Part shown: piece by piece, positions 1 to 11,014 of the stretch
Numbering within the stretch: the first letter of the stretch is position 1
Layout: every line of letters starts with the position of its first letter
DNA from: Botryotinia globosa
Taxonomy: Eukaryota; Ascomycota; Leotiomycetes; Helotiales; Sclerotiniaceae
Direction: 5' to 3'
Assembly (NCBI GenBank): GCA_014898425.1
Contig: RCSZ01000001.1
Coordinates: 1,674,001 to 1,738,000 of the forward strand
Length of the DNA: 64,000 bases
Notes under the pieces: model-generated
What the model saw: the letters and a program-made list of their open reading frames with translations, nothing else
Told to the model about the DNA's origin: nothing
Databases searched by the model: none
Made by a program: the position numbers and the translations under genes

Positions 1-688
1 TTACTCCTCATAATCCCATGTCTTGCCAATCGTATAATAAAAAGGCAGCAATAATCGCGAGATGCGATTTCATTTCCTGGAAGGAATTATACTCATATAC
101 CAGATACTTATTCTATCAAATAAAAATTCAAGTTCCAGTGATCACTGTTTCTACAATCTGCATGAGTGAATTTTATATATACCTGTAATGTATAATACTC
201 TCTAATCAGATGTGCTGGTGTGGTTTCACTCATCAATAATATCGTAAATGAGATCTTGGTATCTATAGAGTTCACTGTACTACTCGTATATGTAATCAAT
301 TGATACCGTACACCCTCAAATCATCCAAGATTATCTCAGAATCCAACCATACAGTGAATCGTATATCATCGATGTCGCTTGATTCACGTAACTATACGGC
401 TCGCTTACCTAGTACAGTGATTAGCCGCTTGAATACAGCTAGCTAAATTTGATACATGGCTGTATCACTTGTTAGTCCGAAGTAGTTATAAGGATGAGAT
501 TCTCCTACAAGTCAACATCCTTTCTATTCTCTCAACGAATCTTACTTTGATAGCTTTCTTCAAGCAAAATCTTGTACTCTACTTGAGAATTCATTAGCAC
601 GATACAACTACAAGCACCTGTTCATTATAGCTACAGCACTCCACACCAAAAACATCTCCCCACAGGATAGACAGAGTATCGCAGGAAC
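1..688. other. gene-free left edge, upstream of exonuclease gene
   Basis: No convincing coding frame is seen here. Positions 162-210 are a diverged copy of 2868-2916, so part of this flank is duplicated upstream of the second exonuclease gene. The rest presumably holds the promoter and leader of the gene starting at 689. Confidence 0.6.
162..210. repeat. left copy of a flanking direct repeat
   Basis: This segment aligns to 2868-2916 over 49 bp. Seven positions differ: five are C in the right copy and T here, all followed by A, and two are transversions. It implies that upstream DNA was duplicated, probably together with the exonuclease gene. Confidence 0.65.
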
Positions 689-2116
689 ATGTCTATGAAT
701 ATCGAACAAACTTTCCAAGCAGGATCTGTCGAAGTCTTGCAACATTCTGTTGAGACATTCGATGAGAATGAAGGCACCCTTCAAAACGACTTTGAGTCCA
801 GCTCAGCACCAGTATGTCCCTGGCTTCTATTCTTGTTTGTTTTCATAATAACTCATTATCTTTAGGAGGACATAGAATACAGTCCCTACCTTGACTGGGC
901 GCTTTCATGGTCGGACTACGTTGAATACATGTTAGTCGAACAAGAGCGTGATCTTGCATCATGCAATGGAGATTCCAGCGAGAATTTGGGGTTCACACGC
1001 CTTGAATCTGATTGGGACGCTACTCTTAATTCGGACGAATCATGGCCTCAGTCAGATGATTCATGGGAGAGACAACCCACGGTATCATTTGCTGATGAAT
1101 ACGAAGCACGAATGGCTGCGATAGATGCGGAAGCCGAGAACGCTCTCAACACAGGTGCAAAGCGAAGCCCGGATGCACCCGCGCCAGTTGTATTCATCGA
1201 TTCACTCGAGAAGATGGACAAATTTCTACCCGTTCTATCCCGCCTCAAGGATGGAGTTGAGCTTGCATTTGATTGCGAAGGCACACCGGAAGTGGACGAG
1301 AATGGGGAGTCTATCCCAGGCGGCGGCTTTGGTCGCACTGGAGATATCTCATTCCTATCGATGACAGTGATTTCGATCGACATCACCTACGTCTTCGATG
1401 TCTGGCAGCTCAAGAGAATTGTTTTTGACCGTCAAAATAATGACGGTCTATCTCTCAAGACGATTTTGGAATCACATGACAGAATTCAACTCTGGTGGGA
1501 TGTTCGTAGCGATTGGGATACACTGTTCTACAAATATGGGATTCAAATCGGAAAAGTTCGCGATGTACAGCTAATGGAGCTTTTATCTCGGTCTGGCCGG
1601 AAGTCGAACATCGTTGGCTTGCACAGTATTATGAAATACGAAGGTCAATATACCATGAGCTCATGTAGGTTGAAGACCTGGCTGAAAGATAAAGCATCTG
1701 GAGGAGCATACTTCGAGCGAAACGGCTGGCGACCGCTTACGACCAGACCATTGACCAGGACTGCAAGAAACTATATTGCAGGCGACACTGAGTGCCTTTG
1801 CGGCTTGCATAAACGACTGCAGAATAGGTTGAAAGGTTGGCTCGAAATGACGCAAGGAAAGACTGTCGGAGGTCTGATGGATGCCATTGGGAAGCCATCC
1901 ACCCTTCTCGCAACTACAGATGACTTGATGCAATTTATCGACGAACAATCAATGATTCGAGCTCACTATGCGATATCTCCGGGGTTTGATTCTCGGTCTC
2001 GTGAGGGAAAGGCCGATGCACCTGCAGCGTTTCTCCAAATAACCAATCTTTGGGAGGAAAACCAGGATAGGATGTCGAAAAGACAGGAGGAGTACCAAAA
2101 TTTGTCCCAAATTTGA
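689..2116 (+). CDS. 3'-5' exonuclease domain protein (DEDD, RNase D-like, fungal type)
   Basis: Two exons, 689-811 and 866-2116, joined in phase 0 across a 54-bp GTATGT...TTTAG intron, give 457 residues. The ATG at 689 opens a frame that continues cleanly into exon 2; the first ATG of exon 2 lies at 929. The acidic N-terminal 130 or so residues are low complexity. The exonuclease fold follows: FIDSLEKM, then the Exo I motif FDCEG (D177, E179), the Exo II region WWDVRSDWD (about 251-259) and an Exo III-like YIAGD (Y344, D348). The pattern WDVRxD...DVQLMEL is typical of a fungal family annotated as 3'-5' exonuclease domain proteins. Such enzymes remove nucleotides from nucleic-acid 3' ends; whether this one acts on RNA or DNA cannot be read here. 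A degenerate tandem paralogue follows at 3482-4640. Confidence 0.85.
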
Positions 2117-3215
2117 CACTTCAAGACGCAGACTCTTCGACTAGGGGTATGGATCAGCTTGCTAAGTGAATGCTTTAGGACACAGCAATGATATCATCGT
2201 GTCAAGGTTTTTGCAGAAAAGTTACAGTACAGCATAAAGGGGATTTGCTTTTCTATACTACATGAATGATTAAATCGTATAACTACATAGGAAATTTTAT
2301 ACAATGATACTGAAAAAAGTTGAAACCAATGAATGATGTGAATTGAGATAATTATAAAGCATTCAAACTAAAAGGATCCCAAGGGGTTTCTCCTTTTGTG
2401 TCTGTACTTCCACTTCCACTTTCTGGTAACAGAGCTCTCAAACAACACGAGAGCTCGCACAGAATAGCGCAAAGATTATGTTTTCTACATTAGACTAAAC
2501 TATATGGTTATGTAGTAGATCATGTGGTAATATATGATAATATGATCTAAATCTCGTATTGGCATCAGACAATGAGCCCTTTGATCTAGAGGAGGAGACC
2601 ACAGGGTATTTCCTCTTTACATCTGCACTACCACTGATATACAGCGGCTTCCAACAAACGCGGGCGCTAGCTCGCTCTCAATACCTAGATATTTTATACA
2701 CCAGGGTATGATAGATGTATACTGGTGACGAGAATTTGGTACCCAGGAAGTAAATGATCCCATAGGCATTTACTCATTAGTCAAGAGCTCAAATTTTAAC
2801 CTGGTTTGGTTACCCTGAATATTTAAATGTTGAGGCCTCTTCAAACATGACCAGCTTGATGATTTTTATGAGTGAATTTTATATACACCTGCAATGTACA
2901 TCACTATCCAATTTCCTTTTGTTCCGGATGACAGGTAATCAGTTTTCGTGTGTTCAAATTAGTAAATTTCTTAATATTTGCCAGCCTAGCACGAGGCAGT
3001 GCTAACTAACAATTCATGGGGGTTAACAACTCGAGTCTCCTTGATAAGTCAAAAGACACAACTCCACAACAAGCAGACACACCACCAAAAAAAAAGTTGC
3101 TAAAGAGACTTCTTCATTTTGCATCCTTTACACCCCTTACAATCATTGCCTGTGAAAGGCTCGTGAATAGTAAAACTGATACAATTTCTGAAAGCTGCAG
3201 ACATCCAGTATCACC
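2117..3215. other. intergenic region between the two exonuclease paralogues
   Basis: No gene is seen. Besides the repeat at 2868-2916 it contains two diverged similar blocks (about 2378-2470 and 2580-2680), each with a GGGT(A)TTTC-like start, a pyrimidine-rich TCTGxACTxCCACT core and a GCTCGC end. This looks like old local duplication. Confidence 0.5.
2868..2916. repeat. right copy of the flanking direct repeat
   Basis: Partner of 162-210. It keeps C at the five positions where the left copy has T. It lies about 350 bp upstream of the second exonuclease-family gene's leader, whereas the left copy lies about 480 bp upstream of the first. Confidence 0.65.
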
Positions 3216-3466
3216 ATGTCTGAAAAGGCATATTCTTCCGAGCTTGTTCATAAAAATTCTGTCACATCATCTAGTGCTAGTGAGCAAGAGCCAGATGTAA
3301 GTCAACAGAAATGACTGATGCATCCTTTGAACTTTGGACTACCCATGCTAAAATTTGTTCCTCATAGATTCCCTTAACTCAACAAGAGCACATCGAGCCT
3401 TTTGTTCCCAGTGATATCCAAGCCGATGATAGTATTGATAACGATACAACTCTTGCAGTCGGTTGA
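3216..3466 (+). pseudogene. upstream coding-like exons ending in an in-frame TGA
   Basis: An ATG at 3216 opens 27 codons (3216-3296) followed by a good GTAAGT intron ending in CATAG at 3367. Reading continues from 3368 for 32 codons and stops at TGA 3464-3466. That frame is the same one that resumes at ATG 3482. The exon-intron plan copies that of the paralogue at 689, so this is most simply the former N-terminus of the second exonuclease gene, cut off by a nonsense codon. It could instead be a spliced 5' leader with an upstream ORF. Confidence 0.5.
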
Positions 3467-3481
3467 CCTTCATCTCCAACT

Positions 3482-4640
3482 ATGAAGAACCAAGCAGATA
3501 CGCTAGCCGCAGATTGGTCTGACAGGAACGATGATCCTCAAGATAATATGGGACTGACGGCGGTTGCCTCAACAGATACAGAAGCCGAAGACTGGGACAA
3601 TGTACCAACCACAGATGATGGATCCTGGGAGTATATGCCAGCTAGAAAAGCTACCTTTACAGAATTTGGTAAGTAGTTTTTAACTTTCATTGCCCAGAAT
3701 GTTTGGATCCTTATCAATTTCCAGCCCGTTTTCAGAGTCTAACGGTGCCTTAGACAAGCGCTTCTTCCTTATAGACTCGATCGCTAGAATGAATCAGTTT
3801 CTTCTGTTGCTATCAAGCATCCAAAATAGCCGGCACCAAGAACTTTTCTGTGGCTGTAAAGGGAACGGAGTCGGATTATCGAGAGACGGAGCCATCACTT
3901 TCTTTACGATGAGCATTAGGTCCTTGAATGCGACATACACCTTCGACGTTCAAGTTCTAGAAGATCAGGTATTCAACATGGTTGGCAACAATGGTTTATC
4001 ATTGAGGATGATTCTTGAATGCAAGGAATTTGGACAGGTTTGGTGGGATGTGCGAAACGACTTCGAGGCGCTCTCTCACCACTACAATATTCATCCGCAC
4101 TTCGATCTAGACCTTCAGCTTCTCGATATCATGTCAGCTGGAGGTAACAGAGCTAGGTTAAATAGCCTAATAGCCTCTGTCCGCAAAAACCAAGCCGGGG
4201 AGTCGAGATTGAATGACCCAACTATGTGGCGCGGATACAGTGGAACATGGAGCTCAAAGAAGAAAGAAGTGAAAGATTACCTTGACTGGAATGGCTTTGA
4301 GGCATTAGAAATAATACCAGTCAACTCAATCGTACTTCTGGGTTGTCGCATTGATACAGAGATTCTGCCAGAATTGTTTGATCATCTACTGCAACATCTT
4401 CAGGAGACCACTAATGGAATGAAGATGGGATCTCCAGAGCTGTTTCTCAATATTGTTCGAGAGGAATCTTGGATCAGAGCTCATGCGGTATGGTCAAGAG
4501 AGAGCTCCAATGTTTACGTCGCCGGTATCTGTCGAGAGATCAGGAATCATCCTAGGACTCGGTCACCACCAATCTTTACAATGTTCCCACAAGTTATTGC
4601 GGGGATTCGAGAGGATGAGTATATGATTGGCTTTGAGTAA
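3482..4640 (+). CDS. degenerate 3'-5' exonuclease paralogue (pseudoenzyme or pseudogene)
   Basis: Exons 3482-3668 and 3736-4640 join in frame across a 67-bp GTAAGT...TTTCAG intron, giving 363 residues from the ATG at 3482. The protein aligns along its length with the gene at 689 (FIDSxxxM, TFDV, WWDVRNDFEAL, LDIMS). The catalytic acids are gone: the Exo I motif DCEG has become GCKG, losing both acids, and the YxxxD Exo III site is not preserved. An in-frame TGA at 3464-3466, 18 bases upstream, separates it from what looks like its original N-terminus. The long remaining open frame and intact splice sites argue that it may still be expressed, perhaps as a binding-only protein. A young pseudogene is the alternative. 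Confidence 0.6.
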
Positions 4641-5757
4641 ACCATGGAGAAGATGAAACGAAGTGTTTGTCGGTGGCGATGTTGAAGCTATGTAATTTGC
4701 TTGGCGGAGAATGGACCATCCCGACAAAAGCTTCACTTTAGCTTTCAGACAATGTCGTTTATGAGAATACTGTGGTGTTTTTGGACAATTAATTGTAGCT
4801 AGATGCAGACACAAGAAGTACTTGTAGGAAGTAGTAGATAGCAGAATCAAGTATGGCATGCTGGCATGTCGAATCTGTGGTCCTTAATAGGGTAGAATTA
4901 TTATTTGAAGAATGCGAATGTTTGAGATATCAAGATCTTCCGCAAGGTACAAATCATGTTCATAGTCCATGAAACTTCATGGGGTTCCGGTGCTTGCTAC
5001 TCTGCGCTTATTTAAAGAAATGATGTAAATACAGAGATTATGGGAGACCTTGGTGCAACCAATTGAGCTATTTGATGACTTGCCATACATTAAATGCGCA
5101 TCGGAGCATGCAGTTATCCAGAGCCGGCGAGCTTCTGAGTCCAGTAGATTTCAAATGTAACAATAGAGAGGGTCGTCTCTGGAAGCTCGATTAACAAGAG
5201 TACATTCGCAAGCTACAGAAGCAGTAAAAGCAATAGCAATAGCATAGGAAAGAGAAATGGTCGAGTAATTGAGTCTGTTTGAACTGAAGATCAATGCCAA
5301 ACTCAAAGCTCAAGCATCGATACATGTGCGATCCGCGTTCTGTAAATCATTAGTGGATTTGTATAGACTGGCGAAAGACTGCAAATAATCGATTGAGTAT
5401 TATTATCACCCGAAATCTCAGTTTGTGAGATCTGGAAATTCTCACAATGCTTTAACAGAGGTCAAACAATGAAAACATAGATTCTGATATTAAAGAATCG
5501 AAAAATGGATTTATTACAAATTTTGAAAGTTGACAAGTTTCCCGTCTCCATGCACCTACCCATTGGTGAATCAAGCTAGCGCGTCTCCTCGCGTAAAGTG
5601 GCTCCATCAATGTCGTGTTCCAGCCAGCCTTCTCTAATTCTTTCATCAATTCAACATCAAATCCCCTTGTCTTATTCAATCTATCAATTCCTTTTGTTAT
5701 CAATAGTATTAAGTTATCAGCTCAACTAAGGCTCATTTCACGTCGTCAATAATCAAA
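4641..5757. other. gene-free interval
   Basis: No convincing coding frame on either strand. It should hold the 3' end of the degenerate exonuclease gene and the promoter and leader of the gene starting at 5758. Confidence 0.55.
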
Positions 5758-6511
5758 ATGTTTCTCAAACGCAAGCGTTCCGAATCCGAGATGTCAACCA
5801 CTTCATCTCTCCTATCCAGTCCTCTACACTCCAACAACTCCAATTCTATGCATATTGATTCTCCATCAATAAGATCACCAAATCTTTTCTCCTCTCGTAC
5901 TAGGAAGCGTCATAGAGATAATCGACCAAATGAAGACACCGTCCATCGTATGTCCTCGTTCTGTCAATCCAACAGCTGCGCGTCAAATATTAATCAACTC
6001 TACAGAACATACCCTCTCCCTCCTTTATTCAGCTCAGCAACCTTCAAATATAAATACAAACTGTATGCCACCGCCCTCGCCTTCCGCAATCTCTCCTCAT
6101 ACCATAATACCGAACCCACCAAACAACGCTCCACACCAAGCCTCACTCCACTCTTTCTGGCAATTGCCATCAAACCGTCAAGTTTCACCTTCTAGCGATT
6201 CCTCTTATACATCATCCACATCTGTTTCTCCTAAAACTATCACACATCCTCACCTGATACCGACCAATTGCGAGGATTGCGATGCATCACTAGCGAACAC
6301 GGAAGGGGGTGACGAAATGGATGTAGATACTATAATGGACATCGATATGTATGGAGCAGGAGAGACAAATCATGCATGTACGAATTGTGGGAAACAAGTC
6401 TGTCATTCCTGTGCTGTGAGCAACTTGGGAGTGGAAAGGAAATGTTTGACTTGTGCAGGGAGTAACAGAAATGAAAGGAAATGGGTTGGAGGCTTGGGGT
6501 GGATGAATTAG
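5758..6511 (+). CDS. CxxC-rich putative zinc-binding protein, function unknown
   Basis: Exon 1 starts at ATG 5758 and ends at 5947 before GTATGT. The frame must change to reach the C-terminal part, and acceptors at 6005 (58-bp intron) or 6032 (85-bp intron) both restore it; the first gives 231 residues. The N-terminus (MFLKRKRSESE) is basic and Ser-rich, with a second basic cluster RTRKRHR, both compatible with nuclear import. The C-terminal 80 residues contain four CxxC pairs: CEDC, CTNC, CHSC and CLTC, in the order expected for a small treble-clef or RING-like zinc domain binding two metals. No family name is recognised. The intron choice needs transcript data. Confidence 0.7.
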
Positions 6512-7654
6512 AAGTGGAGAATTGAATTGGAAACAAAAGCGGATACCCGGCGTGTGTTTACCTAGTTGAAGAAATTTGTACGGATTCACCGTTGTTTATT
6601 CTGCTTGGATGTCTACAGCTTGGCGTTAGAAGTTATGAAGCGGCTTCTTTCTTAAATCAGGATATACTAATTCGCAACTCCTAACGATGGTGGGATTTTC
6701 TAGATTGTATAGAATCAGAGTTCTGAACTAAATTTTACTACATTGACCTGTTATAAACAAATAAGCAAGTGCTACAAAGATGACGTGGAGTCACAACACT
6801 TTGGTGTGTTCCGCCAACGTCCTCATAACTTCTCTGCTCAAATTTAGCCGTCCATGGCTCTTGTAAAGTTTACTACCACAGCTCTACTCTCCCATCGAAA
6901 AGTACGGCAGACTGCAAACAGTTTATTTCCAAGAGCTGATTTCCTTCGATTTGATTTTGTGTTTCTATTATATGATTTCCCTATCTATACATCTATAGAG
7001 AATAGGGCTATAACCCCTCACGAGACCCGCAAGTAGCTCGTAAAGTTTCCAAGTTTATAGTATAAGAACTATGCGCATCATGACTGATCAGCAACAAATG
7101 AGACTTTAGGGTTTCCAAACTTTACATGTCGACGATTTCAAGTGACACTGTGTGACATCGCATGACCGACAAACCCAAAGGACTATATCATCGCGTTTAT
7201 CAAATAATGTCTACCGTCGGATATCAATCTTTACATTAGAAACATTTTGAATATTTGAGACTATGTGAATGATGTCGTCTGGGTGAAGAACTTTTAGTAT
7301 ACAGAATTCTTCTTATAACCTATGACACAGCAACATTGAGATGATACAATACAATGGGACTTGATGCATTCCCGCGAAAATTGAGGATACAGAATTGTGC
7401 CATCATTATTCTGATCCATCACATTCTTTACGTAGACAGAATTCGATTAGATTGTGAAACAAGAATACTATCGGAATAAACCCCATTCATGTTCTACATA
7501 CATATAAGAAATTCTCCTCATCACCACCTTCATGCTACTCTTTGTCCCCTTTGCCATCCTGACTCTCACAACTCGTACCCTCGAATATTCTGAATATCTT
7601 CCCGTCTAAAATTATCCGATCTCGAATCTCGAATCCGAATCCCAATCCCTCAAA
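6512..7654. other. gene-free interval
   Basis: Nothing coding is recognised apart from short chance frames. It should contain the 3' end of the upstream gene and the promoter of the small gene at 7655. Confidence 0.5.
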
Positions 7655-7864
7655 ATGTGCAAGAGCATAATCTTGGATTTCGACTGCTCTCACTACGAAC
7701 GTCGACTCCGTCTCTGTTCGTACCAACATCGCACTCAATGTTTCCCAGAAAACTGTCCCTCTTTCCGACGTGTGGATAGGGAGGCGAGGAGAAGATGTGT
7801 GCGGTGTGTTGTGAGGAGAAGGAGAACGGGGAGAGTAGATGGGGGATTCTGTGTGGTTATGTGA
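7655..7864 (+). CDS. small Cys-rich, Arg-rich protein, unknown
   Basis: A single 69-codon frame starts with MCKSIILDFDCSHYE and keeps a spaced Cys pattern: C2, then CSH, then three single Cys residues and a CVRC pair, ending in an Arg-rich tail. Filamentous fungi encode many small intronless proteins of the layout MCK...CxH...C...C...CxxC, which is why this is kept despite its size. The spacing could hold one zinc ion. No signal peptide is evident. The function is unknown, and chance occurrence is possible for so short a frame. Confidence 0.5.
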   Translation: MCKSIILDFDCSHYERRLRLCSYQHRTQCFPENCPSFRRVDREARRRCVRCVVRRRRTGRVDGGFCVVM

Positions 7865-8820
7865 TGGGCAGGTAGGTAGGTAATGAGATGGGTAGATAAT
7901 ATTTAACAGAAGGTTAGGATTCTTGTGGTAAATATGTACTACGCTTTTCGTCTCCTATTTTTTCAAAAGGAAATACGGCGCGGAGTTGTATGGAAATATA
8001 ATTACAGATGCACATGCAGATGCAGATGCAGGTACACGAAAATAATAGATTTTTGAATGGAATGTCAAATGTAAAGATTGGATGAATAGATATGATTTGA
8101 AGTGAATTTATCCCTCTAATGATGGATATCTAGAACACTGCAAGTACACTCAAGTAATGCAACGTAAGAAGAAGAAAACAATGCTTTATTTACTCATCTC
8201 TTATCTCAACAGAGAAGTCATGCTACTCCCTCTCTACAAATATCTATCTATCTGGGTAATGAGTAGCACAAGCTCGCTTAAGATATCTACCTCGTTCTCA
8301 ACTTCATTCGAAGAGAGATGAATCGAAACCACTTCCCTATTCCAATGAAAGAACATATTAATCAAGTCCTGACGATTCTCGTCTCGCGAGGAAACTTAAT
8401 AAATCCATAATATGTTGCTACTGTTCTTCTTTACAGGTTCCGATCCTTTTGTAAATGAGAAAAGTACTCAAATGCTCGTATCGAACGTGAGTCTATTCTA
8501 GAGATGGTATTAAAAAATTCGAATATATTCATATCAATACCACCCATCTAATTCATCCATCTGATCTCATCTCATCTCATCTCATCTCATCTCATCTCAT
8601 CTCATCCAAATTTCACACTTGAACTATAAAATTAACCCTCCCTCAAATCAGTTTTGGTAAACTCACACTCTACATCTTTTCCCTTTCCAATACATCTTTT
8701 TCTCTCCCTTAATTCTTTTCCCATAAATCCAGTCTCCTTAAGACCATCTATCTCATTCCTCTTGTTCCTCTTTAAAACCATACTCTCAATACCTAGGTAT
8801 CTATACAATAGAATATCTAA
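7865..8820. other. gene-free interval with CTCAT microsatellite
   Basis: No coding frame is supported. From about 8560 onward the plus strand becomes strongly pyrimidine-rich, leading into the G-poor block at 8821. Confidence 0.5.
8566..8605. repeat. (CTCAT)8 microsatellite
   Basis: Eight perfect tandem copies of the pentamer CTCAT. Related CATCC arrays follow at about 8830-8860 and 9172-9195. Confidence 0.95.
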
Positions 8821-9600
8821 TATTTCACATCATCCCATCCCATCCCATCCCATCTCATCCCATTCTATTCTATTTCATCCCATCTTACTCACAAAACACA
8901 TCACTTCACCAATCCATCCAATCCTAAACCTAAACACCACACACCACCCACACCCATCCCAACGTATCACATAAACCCAACCCCAAATATCAAATATCCC
9001 TTCATACTTCCCTCGACCCCAATTTTCTATATTCATTTCTATTTACAATTACATCTTCAAATGATATTCATTTCTTTTATTACATATTTACAATTATTAA
9101 ATAAATATCCCCAGAAACTATTCTCTCTACAAACAAAGTTTTTAGTTCTATCTATTCTATTCTATTCAACCTCATCCCATCCCATCCCATCCCACCATCT
9201 CTTACAATTCACCACACCCCCTATTAAAACCTTTACATTATACCTACCTAAATATTCACATCAAAAAGAAGAAACAAATACAAGGTTATTTATCCAAATT
9301 TCAAACACTGGAAACACTCAAACCCAATCCCAACCCCAATCTAACCCATCATCAATCATTATTATATAATACTTCTTTAAATTAATACATCCTATTCCCA
9401 TCCCCATTTCCTACACACTTCTCACCCTCTCACTCCCACTCCCACACCACAGAAACCGAATCAAATCAAACCAAAGAGTTTAATCAATCAATCCCCTCCA
9501 ATCCCTCTCCCTCTCCCTCTCCCTCTCCCTCTCAATACCCCCTAAATCCCCTAAATCCCCTCAATTTCTTCCACCCCTCCATAATACCCTCCTCTAAACT
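8821..9600 (+). other. natural G-less block on the plus strand
   Basis: Counting by eye, this 780-nt stretch has only 16 G on the plus strand (about 2%), and five of its thirteen 60-nt lines contain none. It is made of C, T and A, including CATCC and CCCTCT arrays. It precedes the small ORF at 9766. Pyrimidine-rich sense strands are common just upstream of fungal transcription starts, so a promoter or long leader for a rightward transcript is a reasonable inference, but the length and purity are unusual. Confidence 0.8.
9503..9533. repeat. CCCTCT microsatellite
   Basis: About five tandem copies of the hexamer CCCTCT inside the G-less block. Confidence 0.9.
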
Positions 9601-9765
9601 CTCCTCCCACCAATTGCACATCCCACCTGAAAAGTAAGAATATACCAACACCTTCTAGCTTCCAAAACACTGATTATATTCACATTCACCTTACCTTCCT
9701 TACCTTGGCACACTACATTACATCATATCACTCTACTCTACTCTATTCACTCCTTGTTCATATAG

Positions 9766-9882
9766 ATGCCAAAAACCATCATGGAAATATCAGAGAGACA
9801 AAGTAAAGATGAGAGATTACTTTCTTCACTGCAAAAGTTGTTTTCTGAATATGCATCGCTCATGCACAATATAAAAAAGTAA
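9766..9882 (+). CDS. candidate 38-residue small protein
   Basis: ATG 9766 to TAA 9882 encodes a charged peptide starting MPKTIMEISERQSKDER and continuing as a plausible amphipathic helix (LLSSLQKLFSEYASLMHN) with a basic end. The ATG follows a TATAG that could be a splice acceptor, with a GTAAGA donor near 9634. A short frame can arise by chance, but this one has a natural-looking composition and sits directly downstream of a pyrimidine-rich leader-like region. No family is recognised. It may equally be an upstream ORF or chance. Confidence 0.35.
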   Translation: MPKTIMEISERQSKDERLLSSLQKLFSEYASLMHNIKK

Positions 9883-11014
9883 GCTGTGCAATACATGCAT
9901 CACCAAAGAATCAAATCCACATTACATGATCAAATTTATCTTCACCATCATCACCCACAGACAAGTCAATCTGAACAAAATTATGATGATCGGGTATCTT
10001 ATTATCCATTTTATCTAATACCCATGCATCTCTCCACCCAACTATTCAGCCATGAATCCATCCTCCCAACCCCATGCACTTCTTTCACAACCCCTCCACA
10101 TCCACCAATCCATGGAATAATGGTATCAAGTAGATGATTTCCATTACCATTGCGGAACGCAAGTAAGCAAGCAGCCATTCTTATTCTGATCTGATCTTGG
10201 GTATCTCCATCCAACCATGCCCGCAGCCCCTATCCTACCAAACAAAAACCACTCCGAAAATAAAGACTTCTTCCACCAAATTCTCCATCCACCAATCTCT
10301 ATCAAGATATAATGGAAAGCATCTCTCATCCTTCCATTGCCATAGATTTCAATAGAAATCTATCCACATCCACCCATTACTGAAGCATAACTTCTATCAA
10401 GAAAGTATGCATGCAAGTAATGAATGCATCCATCATCTTCCTCGAGCCCCAAACTTTTATTCAATTGTGACCCGATTCGACCCGAATGTGGTGTGCAAGA
10501 AGGGTGTGAAGAGAACTAAAAACTTCCTGCAGAAACAAAGAAAATATCCACGCCTCAGAGTACCAACTCCATTCCTTCCTATTTCTTCTCTAGTCACATC
10601 TTCTCCCTCTTCAATTACTATCAAAAGGAAGATTGCGCCCCGAAAAGAAACCAAGGAAAGAAAGAAAAATTGGGTTGCTGAAGAGCTGTGTGCGTGTGTA
10701 GTAATTGTGTGTTGTAAATAAAAAACGCTAGAATGACAAGATGATTTTGAAGAGAAAATAAAAATCGACGATTCGCTAATGCCAGATATTTTTGGATAGA
10801 AAAAAATGGGTCGATGAAACGCGCTGATGCCGAACACAGAAACGATCAAGTCCGCAAAACTGGGCTTGTGATCGAATGCTGATGAAATGACCGATCAAGT
10901 TGGGTCAATCAATACAAATTGTGGTACATGTGAAGGTGTTGTGATATGATGTCCGAGATCAAGACGCATGATGCAAGGAGTGAGGGAATGCGAACAAATC
11001 CAGTAAATTTTCAA
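9883..11014. other. gene-free interval, 3' side of the cyclin
   Basis: No supported gene. The right part is presumably the 3' untranslated region of the minus-strand cyclin, and transcripts from the left would run antisense toward it. Confidence 0.5.

Noticed and set aside
5452..5703. 83-codon minus-strand frame upstream of the CxxC gene
   Set aside because: Low coding character and it overlaps the expected promoter and leader of the gene at 5758.
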